Shown here: one piece after another, positions 25,886-35,167 of the stretch | Layout: each line of letters starts with the position of its first letter | Numbering within the stretch: the stretch's first letter is position 1 | Origin: an uncultured Porticoccus sp. | Lineage (GTDB): Bacteria; Pseudomonadota; Gammaproteobacteria; Pseudomonadales; Porticoccaceae | Assembly: GCF_913061305.1 (NCBI RefSeq) | Contig: NZ_CAJXST010000006.1 | Span: 124,001 to 188,000, forward strand | DNA: 64,000 bases | Reading direction: 5' to 3' | Notes under the pieces: generated by a model | The model's database searches: none | What the model was told of the DNA's origin: nothing | Seen by the model: only the letters and a program-made list of their open reading frames with translations | Program-made: the position numbers and the translations under genes

Positions 25886-26985
25886 AGCTCTGACCTCAGT
25901 GATCGATAGAGTGCCAGCCATTGTTCTTTTACCACTGGCCATGCGTAGAGCCTGACTGCAGCCAGGCCATTGTCAATCAGCCGCTGTCGTATCTCTTCCT
26001 CCCTGTAGAGGCGAATTATCTGCGCCGCCATGGCTGCTGCGTCACCGGCAGGTACCATCAGGGCGGTTTTTTCCTGCGACACGATATAGGGAATACCGCC
26101 CACATCCGTCGTCACCACCGGCACACCACAGGCGAGCGCTTCCAGCACGGAGTTCGGCATATTGTCTACGGTGGTCGGGTTCAGAACCAGGTCTGCGGAC
26201 TGGTAAAAATCCACGATTTGCTGGGCATCCAGCCGACCGACAAACTGAACATGCGCCTGTAGACCCAGCTGCTCGGTCAGGGCGGTCAGTTCGGCCAGCT
26301 GCGGTCCGGAGCCGGCAATGGCCAGTTCTATTGCCGGGATCTCCCGGCGCACGATAGCCAACGCATTGATTGCTGTTGCAATGCCATAAATGGCTTCAAG
26401 ATTGCGGGTAATAATCACCCTGAACCCCTTTGTGGCCGGCGCATCATCAACCATGGCTGCTGGCCTGAACCTTTCCAGATTTATGATATTGGGGATCACA
26501 GTGGTCTCAACGCCAAACTTGGCAAACACCTCCTGGAGATAACCGGAGGGCACGACAATTTTAGTAGCTCGATTCAGGGTTGGCTTGATCCACCGAAAAG
26601 ACTGTTCGAAATAACTGCCGGCTTCGCCCCCCCGGTAATTCACGATAACCGGGGTATTTTTCAACCATGCCAGCCAGACCACGGGCGTGGAAAACAACTG
26701 CCATGACCAACCGGAATTGGCCATCAGGTGGATGACGTCGACCTTGCCAGCCATTTTCCAGACGGCCACCAAATAGGGTACCAGACGGAACAGTGCACGA
26801 ACGCCCCTGAGTTTTGCCACTGACTGTGGACAGTAGGGCCGATTGGTCTGCACCAGGCAAACCTCTACGCCTTCTTCTCTGAACAACTTGACCAGCTGGC
26901 TGGTCTGGGTGGCCATGCCACCTGCCGGAGGGGGCAGAGGACCAACCACCCCCAGACGCAATTTTTTTCCTGGCTGAGACGTCAT
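25882..26985 (-). CDS. Glycosyltransferase family 4
   Basis: 367 residues from ATG 26985; longer in-frame starts would run into the upstream gene, and this start gives an ATGA overlap. A GT-B fold retaining glycosyltransferase: N-terminal LGVVGPLPPPAGGMATQTSQL nucleotide-fold start, IPNIINLERFRP linker, VIITRNLEAIYG, and the donor-binding SADLVLNPTTVDNMPNSVLEALACGVPVVTTDVGG with the E-x7-E-like motif. No membrane segments. It would add a sugar to the lipid-linked repeat in the cytoplasm. Donor sugar not determinable. Translationally coupled to both neighbours in the core operon. Confidence 0.88.
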   Translation of the reverse strand: MTSQPGKKLRLGVVGPLPPPAGGMATQTSQLVKLFREEGVEVCLVQTNRPYCPQSVAKLRGVRALFRLVPYLVAVWKMAGKVDVIHLMANSGWSWQLFSTPVVWLAWLKNTPVIVNYRGGEAGSYFEQSFRWIKPTLNRATKIVVPSGYLQEVFAKFGVETTVIPNIINLERFRPAAMVDDAPATKGFRVIITRNLEAIYGIATAINALAIVRREIPAIELAIAGSGPQLAELTALTEQLGLQAHVQFVGRLDAQQIVDFYQSADLVLNPTTVDNMPNSVLEALACGVPVVTTDVGGIPYIVSQEKTALMVPAGDAAAMAAQIIRLYREEEIRQRLIDNGLAAVRLYAWPVVKEQWLALYRSLRSEL

Positions 26986-28184
26986 CCTAAAAGATCGCCA
27001 TAAACCTGCCGGTATCGGCTGACGCTGTTGGCCCAGTTGCGCTCTTCCTCCACGTAACGGCGACCATTGCTGCGCATGGCAGGCCATCGCTGCCGGTCAT
27101 CGAGCAATCCGATAACGGTGCGAGCCAATGATGTGGCACTGCCAGCGGTAAACAGGCAGCCATTTTCACCCTCTCGAATAAGCTCGCGGTGGCCGCCTAC
27201 ATCCGAAGCGATCACCAACTTACCCTGGGCCATGGCTTCCAGTGGCTTCAAGGGCGTTACCAGATCTGTCAGCCGCATACTAAGCCGCGGATAGACGAAG
27301 ATGTCGACCAGATTGTAATAATTCTGCACATCGGTATGGGGAACCCGGCCCGTCATGATCACCACATCCTGCAGCCCCATCTCATCAATCTTTGTCTTGA
27401 TCAGTGACTCCTGTGGGCCGCCACCCACCAGCAACAGACGCAAATTGGGGCAGCTGGCAATCATTTCCGGCATGGCTTCAAGCAACAACACAATACCTTC
27501 ATAGGCATAAAATGAACCGATGAAACCCAGTACCGTTTTATCTTGCAAGCCAAGGGTCTGCTGCAGTTCCGGGTCCGCCCCGGCCTCCACACTGAAGTGC
27601 TCAATGTCCACCGCATTTGGGATTACGGTAACCTTCGATGGCTCAATGCCGCGACGGACAATATCGTCTCGCAGCCCCTGACAGATCGTGGTGACGGCAT
27701 CGGCGCGACGAAAAACATGGCTTTCCATTCCATGGGTCAACCGGTAGCGAACACCCAACTCCCTGCTGGTACCGTGATCAACGGCGGCGTCCTCCCAGAA
27801 AGCGCGGCATTCATAAACCAGTGGCAGGCCAAACTTTTTATTCGCCTGCAATGCTGCCAGACCATTTAACGCCGGGGAGTGGGCATGGAGGATATCCGGC
27901 TTCTCCGTTTCGATGACCTCGGCAATACGTTTTGCCAACGTCTGTATCACCTGCCACTGGTTGAGTATCGGCAGCCGTGACAGCAAACCACTCTCGGCCG
28001 GGGTCCGGTAAAAACGAAGTCCGTCGACCTCCTCATACGGCACCGAAGAACCGGGATGCTTTAAGCCGGTGACATGAACCGTGTCCCAGTCGAGCGCACG
28101 CTGCTGCCTGAGAATATTGCGGGTGCGGAAGGTATAACCACTTTGCAGGGGAATAGAGTGGTCGAGAATATGGAGGATACGCAT
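26982..28184 (-). CDS. Glycosyltransferase, exosortase A system-associated (GT4)
   Basis: 400 residues. The start MRILHILDHSIPLQSGYTFR is typical of the PEP-CTERM/exosortase-A-associated glycosyltransferase family of GT4 type. Further landmarks: ILHAHSPALNGLAAL, TVIPNAVDIEHFS, LGFIGSFYAYEGI, and the C-terminal DIFVYPRLSMRLTDLVTPLKPLEAMAQGKLVIASDVGGHRELI carrying the nucleotide-sugar-binding acidic residues. The gene sits 6 bases behind the amidotransferase gene. Cytoplasmic, retaining GT-B fold. The exact linkage formed is unknown. Family assignment is strong because of the distinctive N-terminus and the location. Confidence 0.88.
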   Translation of the reverse strand: MRILHILDHSIPLQSGYTFRTRNILRQQRALDWDTVHVTGLKHPGSSVPYEEVDGLRFYRTPAESGLLSRLPILNQWQVIQTLAKRIAEVIETEKPDILHAHSPALNGLAALQANKKFGLPLVYECRAFWEDAAVDHGTSRELGVRYRLTHGMESHVFRRADAVTTICQGLRDDIVRRGIEPSKVTVIPNAVDIEHFSVEAGADPELQQTLGLQDKTVLGFIGSFYAYEGIVLLLEAMPEMIASCPNLRLLLVGGGPQESLIKTKIDEMGLQDVVIMTGRVPHTDVQNYYNLVDIFVYPRLSMRLTDLVTPLKPLEAMAQGKLVIASDVGGHRELIREGENGCLFTAGSATSLARTVIGLLDDRQRWPAMRSNGRRYVEEERNWANSVSRYRQVYGDLLG

Positions 28185-28190
28185 GGCAGT

Positions 28191-30089
28191 CTATAGCTCG
28201 AATTGATCGTGTTTGGTGGTGGCTTCAAACATCAGCAACGACCATAAAACAGCGCTGTGGTCACGGCGACCGGAGAGGTGCTGGTCGACCAGCTCTTCCA
28301 GATAGGGCTGGTTAAACAGTCCGGTTTTAGCCAGGTTTCCGCCGGTAATTGTACGCCGCAACCTGTCCCGGAGCGGCCCGCGAAACCATTTTGACAGCGG
28401 TACGCCGAAACCCATTTTGTCACGGTAAAGCACATCATCGGGCAAGTGCGGCTCAAGGGATTTTTTGAGAATGTATTTGCCTTCCTGCCCTTTCAGTTTG
28501 ATGCTGGAGGGCAGACCGGAAACCCACTCCATCAGCTTGTGGTCCAGCAGTGGAACCCTGACTTCCAGCGCATGGGCCATACTGGCACGATCCACTTTGG
28601 TAAGAATATCCCCCACCAGATAGGTTTTCATGTCGAGGTACTGAATCAGCGACAGTGGGTCATCGGTGGGCGCGCGCGCGGCATGGTGATGAAAGGTATC
28701 CACCGCACGATAACCCGCCAGCTGGCTTTTCATTTCCTCACTGAACAGTTTTTCACGTTGATCATCCTTGGCCAGTGAAACCGAGTGAAAATACGCTTCG
28801 ACAGAATTGCGCGCCAAAGACTGAAAAGTGCTCTTCGCACGAAATACCCTGGGCGCCCAGTCCGCTTTTGGGTAAAGGCGGCCCAATATGCCAAACAGGG
28901 GTTTGCGCAGCCCAAGTGGCAGCCGCGATCGCAGCTTTTCCTCGTTCATGTGCCAACGATAGCGGCGATACCCGGCAAAGCCCTCGTCACCGCCATCACC
29001 GGACAGGGCCACGGTTACCTGCTGCTTGGCCAGCTGGCAAACCCGGTAGGTGGGAATCGCCGAACTGTCGGCGTAGGGTTCATCGTAGAGGTCGGCGAGA
29101 ATATCCAGCAGGTCGAAATCGTCACTACTGACGGTGCGCTCGAAGTGATTGGTCTGATAGCGGGTGGCCACCTGCTGGGCAAACTCTGTCTCATTGAATT
29201 GCTTGACATCAAAACCGATGGCACAGGTGTTGACCGGTTTATCCTGCAATCCGGCCATCATTGCCACCACGGCACTGGAATCCACACCACCCGACAGAAA
29301 CGCCCCCAATGGCACCTCGGCTTCCATGCGCACCTCTACCGCTTCCCGCATCCGCACCAGCAGTTCTTCCTGCACCTCAGATTCCGAGCCTGCCTGGACC
29401 GGTGTAAAGGGGATATCCCAATATTCGTGAGCCTCCGGCACCGGTTCACCCCGGCGCAGCAGCAGCGTATGCCCGGGTGGAAGCTTGAAGACATCGCGAT
29501 AAATGGTTTTTGGCTCGGGGATGTAGCCAAAGGCAAAGTAGTCTTCTACCGCCTGCACATTCAGCGAACGGGGTAAGCCGGGGTGGGCTTTGAGCACCTT
29601 CAGTTCGGAACCAAACACCAGTTGCCCGTCGGGCAGGATGGAATAGAACAGCGGCTTGATACCAAACCGATCCCGGGCGAGAAACACCGATTCTGCCCGA
29701 CGATCATAGACAGCAAAGGCAAACATACCGCGAAAGTGGTCCACACAACGCTCCCCCCATTCCTGCCAGGCATAGAGGATAACCTCCGTGTCACAGCGGG
29801 TACGGAAGTGGTAGCCCTTTTCCTTGAGCTGCTCGGACAATGTGTGAAAATTGTAAATTTCGCCGTTAAAGACGACGCAGAGATTGCCATCTTCACTGAA
29901 CATGGGCTGTTGCCCGGAGGACAGATCGATAATCGACAGGCGGCGATGGGCCAGTGCAACACCCGGCTCAAGATGCTGGCCACCCTCATCGGGGCCGCGA
30001 TGAAACTGAGTCTGGTTCATCGCACCAATCAGGTCACCAGCAAAATCCCGATGGCCCGTTAAATCAAAAATTCCCGCAATACCACACAT
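28191..30089 (-). CDS. XrtA/PEP-CTERM system amidotransferase (asparagine-synthetase-like)
   Basis: 632 residues starting MCGIAGIFD, so the glutaminase nucleophile Cys2 is present. The glutamine-hydrolase half shows FHRGPDEGG, LAHRRLSIID and FNGEIYN; the synthetase half has SGGVDSS at 266-272 and ALSGDGGDEGFAGYRRY. This is the asparagine-synthetase relative always found in XrtA loci. It would transfer glutamine-derived ammonia to a carboxylate, probably a sugar acid in the exopolysaccharide; the HexNAc uronic acid predicted from 47563-49946 is a reasonable but unproven substrate. It lies between two glycosyltransferase genes with gaps of 6 and 3 bases. Confidence 0.9.
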   Translation of the reverse strand: MCGIAGIFDLTGHRDFAGDLIGAMNQTQFHRGPDEGGQHLEPGVALAHRRLSIIDLSSGQQPMFSEDGNLCVVFNGEIYNFHTLSEQLKEKGYHFRTRCDTEVILYAWQEWGERCVDHFRGMFAFAVYDRRAESVFLARDRFGIKPLFYSILPDGQLVFGSELKVLKAHPGLPRSLNVQAVEDYFAFGYIPEPKTIYRDVFKLPPGHTLLLRRGEPVPEAHEYWDIPFTPVQAGSESEVQEELLVRMREAVEVRMEAEVPLGAFLSGGVDSSAVVAMMAGLQDKPVNTCAIGFDVKQFNETEFAQQVATRYQTNHFERTVSSDDFDLLDILADLYDEPYADSSAIPTYRVCQLAKQQVTVALSGDGGDEGFAGYRRYRWHMNEEKLRSRLPLGLRKPLFGILGRLYPKADWAPRVFRAKSTFQSLARNSVEAYFHSVSLAKDDQREKLFSEEMKSQLAGYRAVDTFHHHAARAPTDDPLSLIQYLDMKTYLVGDILTKVDRASMAHALEVRVPLLDHKLMEWVSGLPSSIKLKGQEGKYILKKSLEPHLPDDVLYRDKMGFGVPLSKWFRGPLRDRLRRTITGGNLAKTGLFNQPYLEELVDQHLSGRRDHSAVLWSLLMFEATTKHDQFEL

Positions 30090-30092
30090 GCA

Positions 30093-31277
30093 TTAATTGC
30101 CCTGAGTTCTGTTGCTATTCAATGGCGCACTATCCACACCCAGCAGGGTGTCGTACACAGCCAGGTAATCCGCCACTGTCTTCTCCCAGTTGAACGTTGT
30201 TCTCACCAGAGCCAGCCCCTTTTTACCCATGAACTGCCGGAGGGCGGGATCGTCTACCAGCTCAGCCACAGCGTCGGCCATGGCCACTACATTATTTACC
30301 GGTACCAACCTGCCGTTAACGCCCTCTTCTATCAGCTCCACATTGCCCCCCACACTGGTGGCAATGACCGGCAAGCCGGAAGCCATCGCCTCCAACAGGG
30401 TATTGGAAATACCCTCTGCGAGGGATGGCAGGATGAAGATATCCATCAGCTGCATTAATGCCGGGACATCATTCCTGTCACCGGAAAACCACACCACATC
30501 GGAAAGCCCAAGCTGTTTTACCCGGTCAACCAGTTGCAGTTTGAGCGGGCCGTCACCCACCAGAACCAACCGCAGTGTTCCCCGCAGTATCGGCCTCTTT
30601 GTAAACAGATAGCCAACCGCCTCAATAAGCAGCTGCTGGTTTTTTACCTCGGCGAGCCGCCCGACAGTACCGACCACAACGGCGTTCTCTGGCAACAATC
30701 CCGGAGGGGCCAGATCACCCAGCTGCGCATCGTCCTGTCGGGGTGAGAACTTTTCTGCATCGACACCATTGTAGATCTGCCGCAACTTTTTCTCTGGAAT
30801 AGCTACCGTATGCTTCAACCATTGCAGCAGGTCCCGGCTAACCGCGATATAGCGATGCACAAAAGGCTGCATTGCTTTGCGCAACAGATTATATTTTTTA
30901 TTGGTGCCATCTAGATCGTGAATATCCCGCCCGTGCTCACCGTGCACACGTTTGATACCGGGTATCAACAGCGTGACTAACTGCATTTCCAGACTGGCCA
31001 AATTGCGGGTATGAACAACGTCGGGCCGCAGGGCCCGCAGAGTTTTCCATAAATCCCAAAAAACACGGAAATTCTGACCAGCGGGTTTATGCAGCTGGAT
31101 AACCTGTACACCCGGTAAAGTAATCCGGTTGGCAAAATCATCTGCATTTGTCAGACAAATAATCACATGCCGGTAACGGTCTGGCGGTGTCCGGTTAATG
31201 ATGTTGATCAGGCCGTTTTCCAGACCGCCGGTGCCCAGAGCATAAATAATATGCGCCACAAGGGGAGTGGTTTTCAC
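30093..31277 (-). CDS. PEP-CTERM/XrtA system glycosyltransferase (TIGR03088-type)
   Basis: 394 residues from a GTG start whose GTGA overlaps the stop of xrtA. The N-terminus VAHIIYALGTGGLENGLINIINR is the signature of the XrtA-associated sugar transferase group often called stp2. GT-B features follow: RVHGEHGRDIHD, IYNGVDAEKFSP, VVGTVGRLAEVKN, and MDIFILPSLAEGISNTLLEAMASGLPVIATSVGGNVELI with the donor-binding glutamates. Cytoplasmic retaining glycosyltransferase of the GT4 group. It directly follows the exosortase gene in the operon. Sugar specificity unknown. Confidence 0.9.
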   Translation of the reverse strand: MKTTPLVAHIIYALGTGGLENGLINIINRTPPDRYRHVIICLTNADDFANRITLPGVQVIQLHKPAGQNFRVFWDLWKTLRALRPDVVHTRNLASLEMQLVTLLIPGIKRVHGEHGRDIHDLDGTNKKYNLLRKAMQPFVHRYIAVSRDLLQWLKHTVAIPEKKLRQIYNGVDAEKFSPRQDDAQLGDLAPPGLLPENAVVVGTVGRLAEVKNQQLLIEAVGYLFTKRPILRGTLRLVLVGDGPLKLQLVDRVKQLGLSDVVWFSGDRNDVPALMQLMDIFILPSLAEGISNTLLEAMASGLPVIATSVGGNVELIEEGVNGRLVPVNNVVAMADAVAELVDDPALRQFMGKKGLALVRTTFNWEKTVADYLAVYDTLLGVDSAPLNSNRTQGN

Positions 31278-32893
31278 GGTTTTTTTGCCCCGGAAAATTC
31301 CTGGTCGAGTGATTTTTCCAGTTCCGGCAACATCGGATCAATGAACCTTTGCAGTATGTCTGCGGCGGCGGCAACCTCCGCGGTCTCACCCGGGAAGTCT
31401 ATCGGTGCCGCCAGGGTGATGATGGCGCCATCCCGCCTGTTTTCCAGCAACCGGGCGCTCAATTCATAAAACTTGGCCACATAGTCATTGGCCGTGTATT
31501 GGTCGCCAATGCGATACCACCGCCAAACCAGCAGATTTTGACCGGGTCCTTTCACCACCGCGGATAAAACCCCGGTTTTTTCACCATTGAGGTCCACGGA
31601 TTCTCCACCCATGGAAAACACTCGCCAGTCGCGAACATCGCGATTAAACAGACGGTTCTGACCACTGATCAGTTCCGCACCCCGCTCCTGTCGCAGATAC
31701 TGGGAAATGTCGAGCATGACAGCGGGCTGCCCGTCAGCGTCATTCTGATTCTGATACACGTAAAACTGCTTTATATGACTATCGTTGCCCCGGTGCTGGG
31801 GATACCAGTCCCAGAACATATCAGTACTCAGGGTAAACTCACCGAGGCGCTCTGGCGCAAATTCGGCGGCAGCCGGCCTGGTCTGCCCCCCCTGATTCAA
31901 CGCAAAGACCCAAGCGGGCCAGATAACGGCCACCGCCAATGCGGCGAAAACCGCCAGAACAACAGCCGAGCCCGGCAAAAGTGATCGTTCGTTAGAGTTG
32001 GCTTCAGGCGTGCTGCCGGAGTGCGAGGGTAGCTGATCGGGATCGCTCCATTTTGCGCCAATCACAAATAAAATCAGCATAACAAGCCCGAAGAAAACCC
32101 AGCCATAAATCAGGTGGTCAACACCGACCGCCAGCTCCATGCCGCTGAGATGGCCAATCATGACAATCATGTAGGCGCGCAGCCCGTTGGCAATGATCGG
32201 CACAATGGTCGCCACCAGGATAAACGCCAGTCTTTTTTTCATGCTTGAGTAGTTGATATAGGCAAACAGGCATCCCAGGGTCACCGATGCAATCAGATAG
32301 CGAATGCCGCTGCAGGCCTCCACGACTGACCAGTTTCCGGAGGGCAGTGCGATAAACATGCCCTCGCGATAAACGGGAATCCCGCTAAGTTTTACCAAAG
32401 CAACGGTTACCGTTGCGGTGTATTCCATTAACGGAGGAACCAGCTCCTCCCCCATGGGGACTGCAAAAAATAGAAACGCCAGCGGGAAAATCAGTGCTTT
32501 GGAGATATCTGACCCCATAACCGTCAGAAACGCGGCGACAACCATGGTGATCAGCGCGAACTGCTGAACAACCTGAACATCCACCAGATTACCCAGCATC
32601 CAGAGAAATCCGGCGGCAGCCAGGGGGATCAGCGCCAAAAATTGGGGAGTGGGCCGCAGGTTCTGCAGAACAGTTCTGCGCCGCCAGATCAGCCAGGCGA
32701 CAATAGGCAGGATCAGAAAACCGTGGGTATAGGTTTCAGCCCGGTACCAGGTGGACACCATCGTCCATGTGGTTTCGTAAAAAAGACCAAACAATGCTGC
32801 CAGCAGACCAATAAAAAAAACGGGGACAAGCAGTTGCTCTCTGGCTGTGGGCGTCAATTGCAGGGCATTGGCCAATGACGGTTCAGACTTCAT
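31274..32893 (-). CDS. xrtA: Exosortase A with fused EpsI domain
   Basis: 539 residues from ATG 32893, chosen for its ATGA overlap with the upstream glycosyltransferase. The N-terminal ~290 residues are a polytopic exosortase with eight or more membrane segments and the catalytic triad: Cys194 in VVEACSGIRYL, Arg239 in NGLRAYM, and His260 in GVDHLIYGW. The enzyme cleaves PEP-CTERM sorting signals at the inner membrane, like sortase. After one more membrane segment comes an EpsI-type periplasmic domain (GEFTLSTDMFW... VWRWYRIGDQYTANDY), the fusion normal for exosortase A. No PEP-CTERM substrate gene is in the window; in such genomes substrates lie elsewhere. Confidence 0.95.
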   Translation of the reverse strand: MKSEPSLANALQLTPTAREQLLVPVFFIGLLAALFGLFYETTWTMVSTWYRAETYTHGFLILPIVAWLIWRRRTVLQNLRPTPQFLALIPLAAAGFLWMLGNLVDVQVVQQFALITMVVAAFLTVMGSDISKALIFPLAFLFFAVPMGEELVPPLMEYTATVTVALVKLSGIPVYREGMFIALPSGNWSVVEACSGIRYLIASVTLGCLFAYINYSSMKKRLAFILVATIVPIIANGLRAYMIVMIGHLSGMELAVGVDHLIYGWVFFGLVMLILFVIGAKWSDPDQLPSHSGSTPEANSNERSLLPGSAVVLAVFAALAVAVIWPAWVFALNQGGQTRPAAAEFAPERLGEFTLSTDMFWDWYPQHRGNDSHIKQFYVYQNQNDADGQPAVMLDISQYLRQERGAELISGQNRLFNRDVRDWRVFSMGGESVDLNGEKTGVLSAVVKGPGQNLLVWRWYRIGDQYTANDYVAKFYELSARLLENRRDGAIITLAAPIDFPGETAEVAAAADILQRFIDPMLPELEKSLDQEFSGAKKP

Positions 32894-34122
32894 GGCCCGT
32901 ACCCCCCACTCACCAAACCTCTGCCATTTTCCAGCCAACTGGTGACGTTGGGCAGATTGTCTTCCCAGCTGAAATCACGGGTGACTTTTTCACGGGCCGT
33001 CTTGCCGATTGAGGAAAACTGACCGGCCAATACCTGCTCGACCAATGCTCCCAAGGCCGCTTCATCGTCAGCTACCAATACATGCTGACCATGTTCAGCT
33101 GCGATGCCCTCCAATGCCTGCGGGGTGACAATGACCGGCTTGGCCATGGCCATGGCTTCCAGCACCTTGTTCTGTATTCCCCTGGCAACTCTCATCGGCG
33201 CGACTGCAGCCGCGGCAAATTTCAGATAGGGGCGGACATCCAACACCCGACCGGTGACACAAACCCCGGAGATTTTCTCCAGAGACTGAACGGTTTCGGT
33301 AGGATTGCTGCCGACAATATAAAACTTCAGGCTGCTATCAACTTTTTTGAGACTCGGGAACACTTGCTCGGCAAACCAGCAGACTGCATCCTCGTTGGGC
33401 CAGTAATCCATCGCACCGGTGAAGACCAGGACTTTGTCCAGGGGACTGTATGGCGTCACCAGATCGGTGTCCGGCGAGAAGTAATCCACATCCACGCCAT
33501 TATTGTAAAAGCCGGTTTTACTGGCCACTTCGGGAGCGAGCGTCTGGAACATGGTCGCTTCGGCGGAGGACACAAACAGGCTGGCATCAAACTCAGCCAC
33601 CACGCGACGCTCATAAGCCAGTAGCCGCTTTGCCTCCCGGCGATAAATCCAGCTCATTGGCCAGCGCTTTCTCGCCGAATACTGTCGCCACTTATCGGAA
33701 TCAATGTCCACGAAATCAATCAGCTTCCGCTCAATGGGCAGCTCTGTGCCGGAAACATATTGCGCCATGGCGGCGGAGTAAATGACGGCTCGCTGAATAC
33801 CCTGTTCAGTGGTTACACTGCGAGTCCAGCGGGCCAGCGCGGCACTGAAAAAATAAGGCAGGGTCAACGGTTCACCGGTTATCAGCCCGAACAGACTTTT
33901 CAGCCGGGCCCTGCGCTGATTCAGCCTGACGAAGCAACAATCCTCACAATATTTCCGAACCTGCTCCCGATATTGCCAGTCTTCTGCATCATCGATAAAA
34001 GCACCAAGGTAAACACGATAATGCTCGCTCAAATATTTGAGCAAGTGAAAGGAGCGAATTTTGTCGCCTTTGTTGGGGGGGAAAGGGATCCGGTGAGACA
34101 GAAATAACAATGCTGGCTTCAT
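32890..34122 (-). CDS. PEP-CTERM/XrtA system glycosyltransferase (TIGR03087-type)
   Basis: 410 residues from ATG 34122, 13 bases after the FemAB gene; an earlier in-frame start would overlap that gene. The N-terminus LLFLSHRIPFPPNKGDKIRSFH is the hallmark of the XrtA-associated group often called stp1. Further GT-B features are FYNNGVDVDYFSP, KVLVFTGAMDYWPNEDAVCWF, and VAPMRVARGIQNKVLEAMAMAKPVIVTPQALEGI. CEDCCF near residue 60 is a small cysteine group of unknown role. Cytoplasmic. It overlaps xrtA by 4 bases, so synthesis of the exosortase is coupled to it. Confidence 0.9.
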   Translation of the reverse strand: MKPALLFLSHRIPFPPNKGDKIRSFHLLKYLSEHYRVYLGAFIDDAEDWQYREQVRKYCEDCCFVRLNQRRARLKSLFGLITGEPLTLPYFFSAALARWTRSVTTEQGIQRAVIYSAAMAQYVSGTELPIERKLIDFVDIDSDKWRQYSARKRWPMSWIYRREAKRLLAYERRVVAEFDASLFVSSAEATMFQTLAPEVASKTGFYNNGVDVDYFSPDTDLVTPYSPLDKVLVFTGAMDYWPNEDAVCWFAEQVFPSLKKVDSSLKFYIVGSNPTETVQSLEKISGVCVTGRVLDVRPYLKFAAAAVAPMRVARGIQNKVLEAMAMAKPVIVTPQALEGIAAEHGQHVLVADDEAALGALVEQVLAGQFSSIGKTAREKVTRDFSWEDNLPNVTSWLENGRGLVSGGYGP

Positions 34123-34135
34123 GCTAGACAAATTC

Positions 34136-35167
34136 CTAACCCAGGTTTTTTGCCAGTAGTGGCCCAACGGTATTGGCCAGAGGCAATGGCAGTTTTTTCC
34201 ATACCCTGATGAAGTACTGATACTTTGGGTTGAGGGGGTTTATATCCGGAACGCTGTCCGCCCCGACCAGGTAATATTCATAGTGCAGCGGCTCGGGGGT
34301 AAACCCCCAGTGCTGCTTGAAGCGGTAAGGGCCCGTGCCCTCTTTGCTGCGGCCAAAATCAAACACCTGAATACCCTGCTCAGCTGAACGACGCATCAAT
34401 TCCCAATACATAAAATCGTTGACGCCCTTGATTTCCCTCGCCTCGGCAATACTGCCCCCATAGTAGGGCAGCACTTCATCTCTGAAGTAAAAGCTCACTA
34501 CGCCCGCTACATCTCGCCCTTCATGGGTAATCATCAGGGTGTCGACGGTATCACCAAACACATCCCGAAGAAGCGAAAAATAGTTTTTGGAGAAAACCGG
34601 CGTGCCGAGATTTCTGACACTTTCCGCGTAAATTCGATAAATTCGTTCCCAGTCCTGTCCCGGCTCACTCACCAGACCATTCTTGATTCCCTTGCGAATC
34701 ATGGTCCGCTGCTTGCTGGGAATCGCCTGCATGTTGACCTCGGGATCCCGATCAATAGAGCGGCGAAAGGTCGCATAAATACTCTTTGTCGGCCAGTTTT
34801 CGGCCGAACGGTGCTGGTTCCGCAATTCCAGCGCATCCACATGAAGTGTCTGCGCGAGATCGCAGGCAGCCGTTCTCAGTGCTGCGGCAATTTCATCGGT
34901 GTCGGCGACGATACCGCCATAGACGCAAAATGGTGTGGATACCAGATTGTTGCCAAACAGCAGGCTTTTATTGTGTGCCAGCGGCAATATGCCGACTATT
35001 TCTCCCTCGCGCTCGGCATAGAGAAAATAGGGCTGGTGGCCGAAGGCTCGCTGCAGAACCGTTTTCCAGCCGGCCCTGTGAAAGAATGTTGCCGCTGGCG
35101 TTTTTAAAACATATTCGTCCCATTGGGATAAATCTGCGTCAGACAGCTGATGAATCGCAAGCGCCAT
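34136..35167 (-). CDS. FemAB-like XrtA/PEP-CTERM-associated protein
   Basis: 343 residues from ATG 35167 (GGGG 5 bases upstream), overlapping the end of the deacetylase gene by 29 bases. It belongs to the FemAB/GNAT-like superfamily of aminoacyl- or acyl-transferases: LYAEREGEIVGILPLAHNKSLLFGNNLVSTPFCVYGGIV in the first lobe, and VVSFYFRDEVLPYYGGSIAEAREIKGVNDFMYWELMRRSAEQGIQVFDFGRSKEGTGPYRFKQHWG in the second, which is the typical FemAB ending. The FemAB variant found beside XrtA is of unknown substrate; transfer of an amino acid or acyl group to sugar or lipid carrier is plausible. Cytoplasmic. Confidence 0.88.
   Translation of the reverse strand: MALAIHQLSDADLSQWDEYVLKTPAATFFHRAGWKTVLQRAFGHQPYFLYAEREGEIVGILPLAHNKSLLFGNNLVSTPFCVYGGIVADTDEIAAALRTAACDLAQTLHVDALELRNQHRSAENWPTKSIYATFRRSIDRDPEVNMQAIPSKQRTMIRKGIKNGLVSEPGQDWERIYRIYAESVRNLGTPVFSKNYFSLLRDVFGDTVDTLMITHEGRDVAGVVSFYFRDEVLPYYGGSIAEAREIKGVNDFMYWELMRRSAEQGIQVFDFGRSKEGTGPYRFKQHWGFTPEPLHYEYYLVGADSVPDINPLNPKYQYFIRVWKKLPLPLANTVGPLLAKNLG

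Noticed and set aside
28191-30089. Long plus-strand reading frames opposite the amidotransferase and other minus-strand genes
   Set aside because: They mirror strongly conserved proteins on the other strand, lack ribosome sites and resemble no family.
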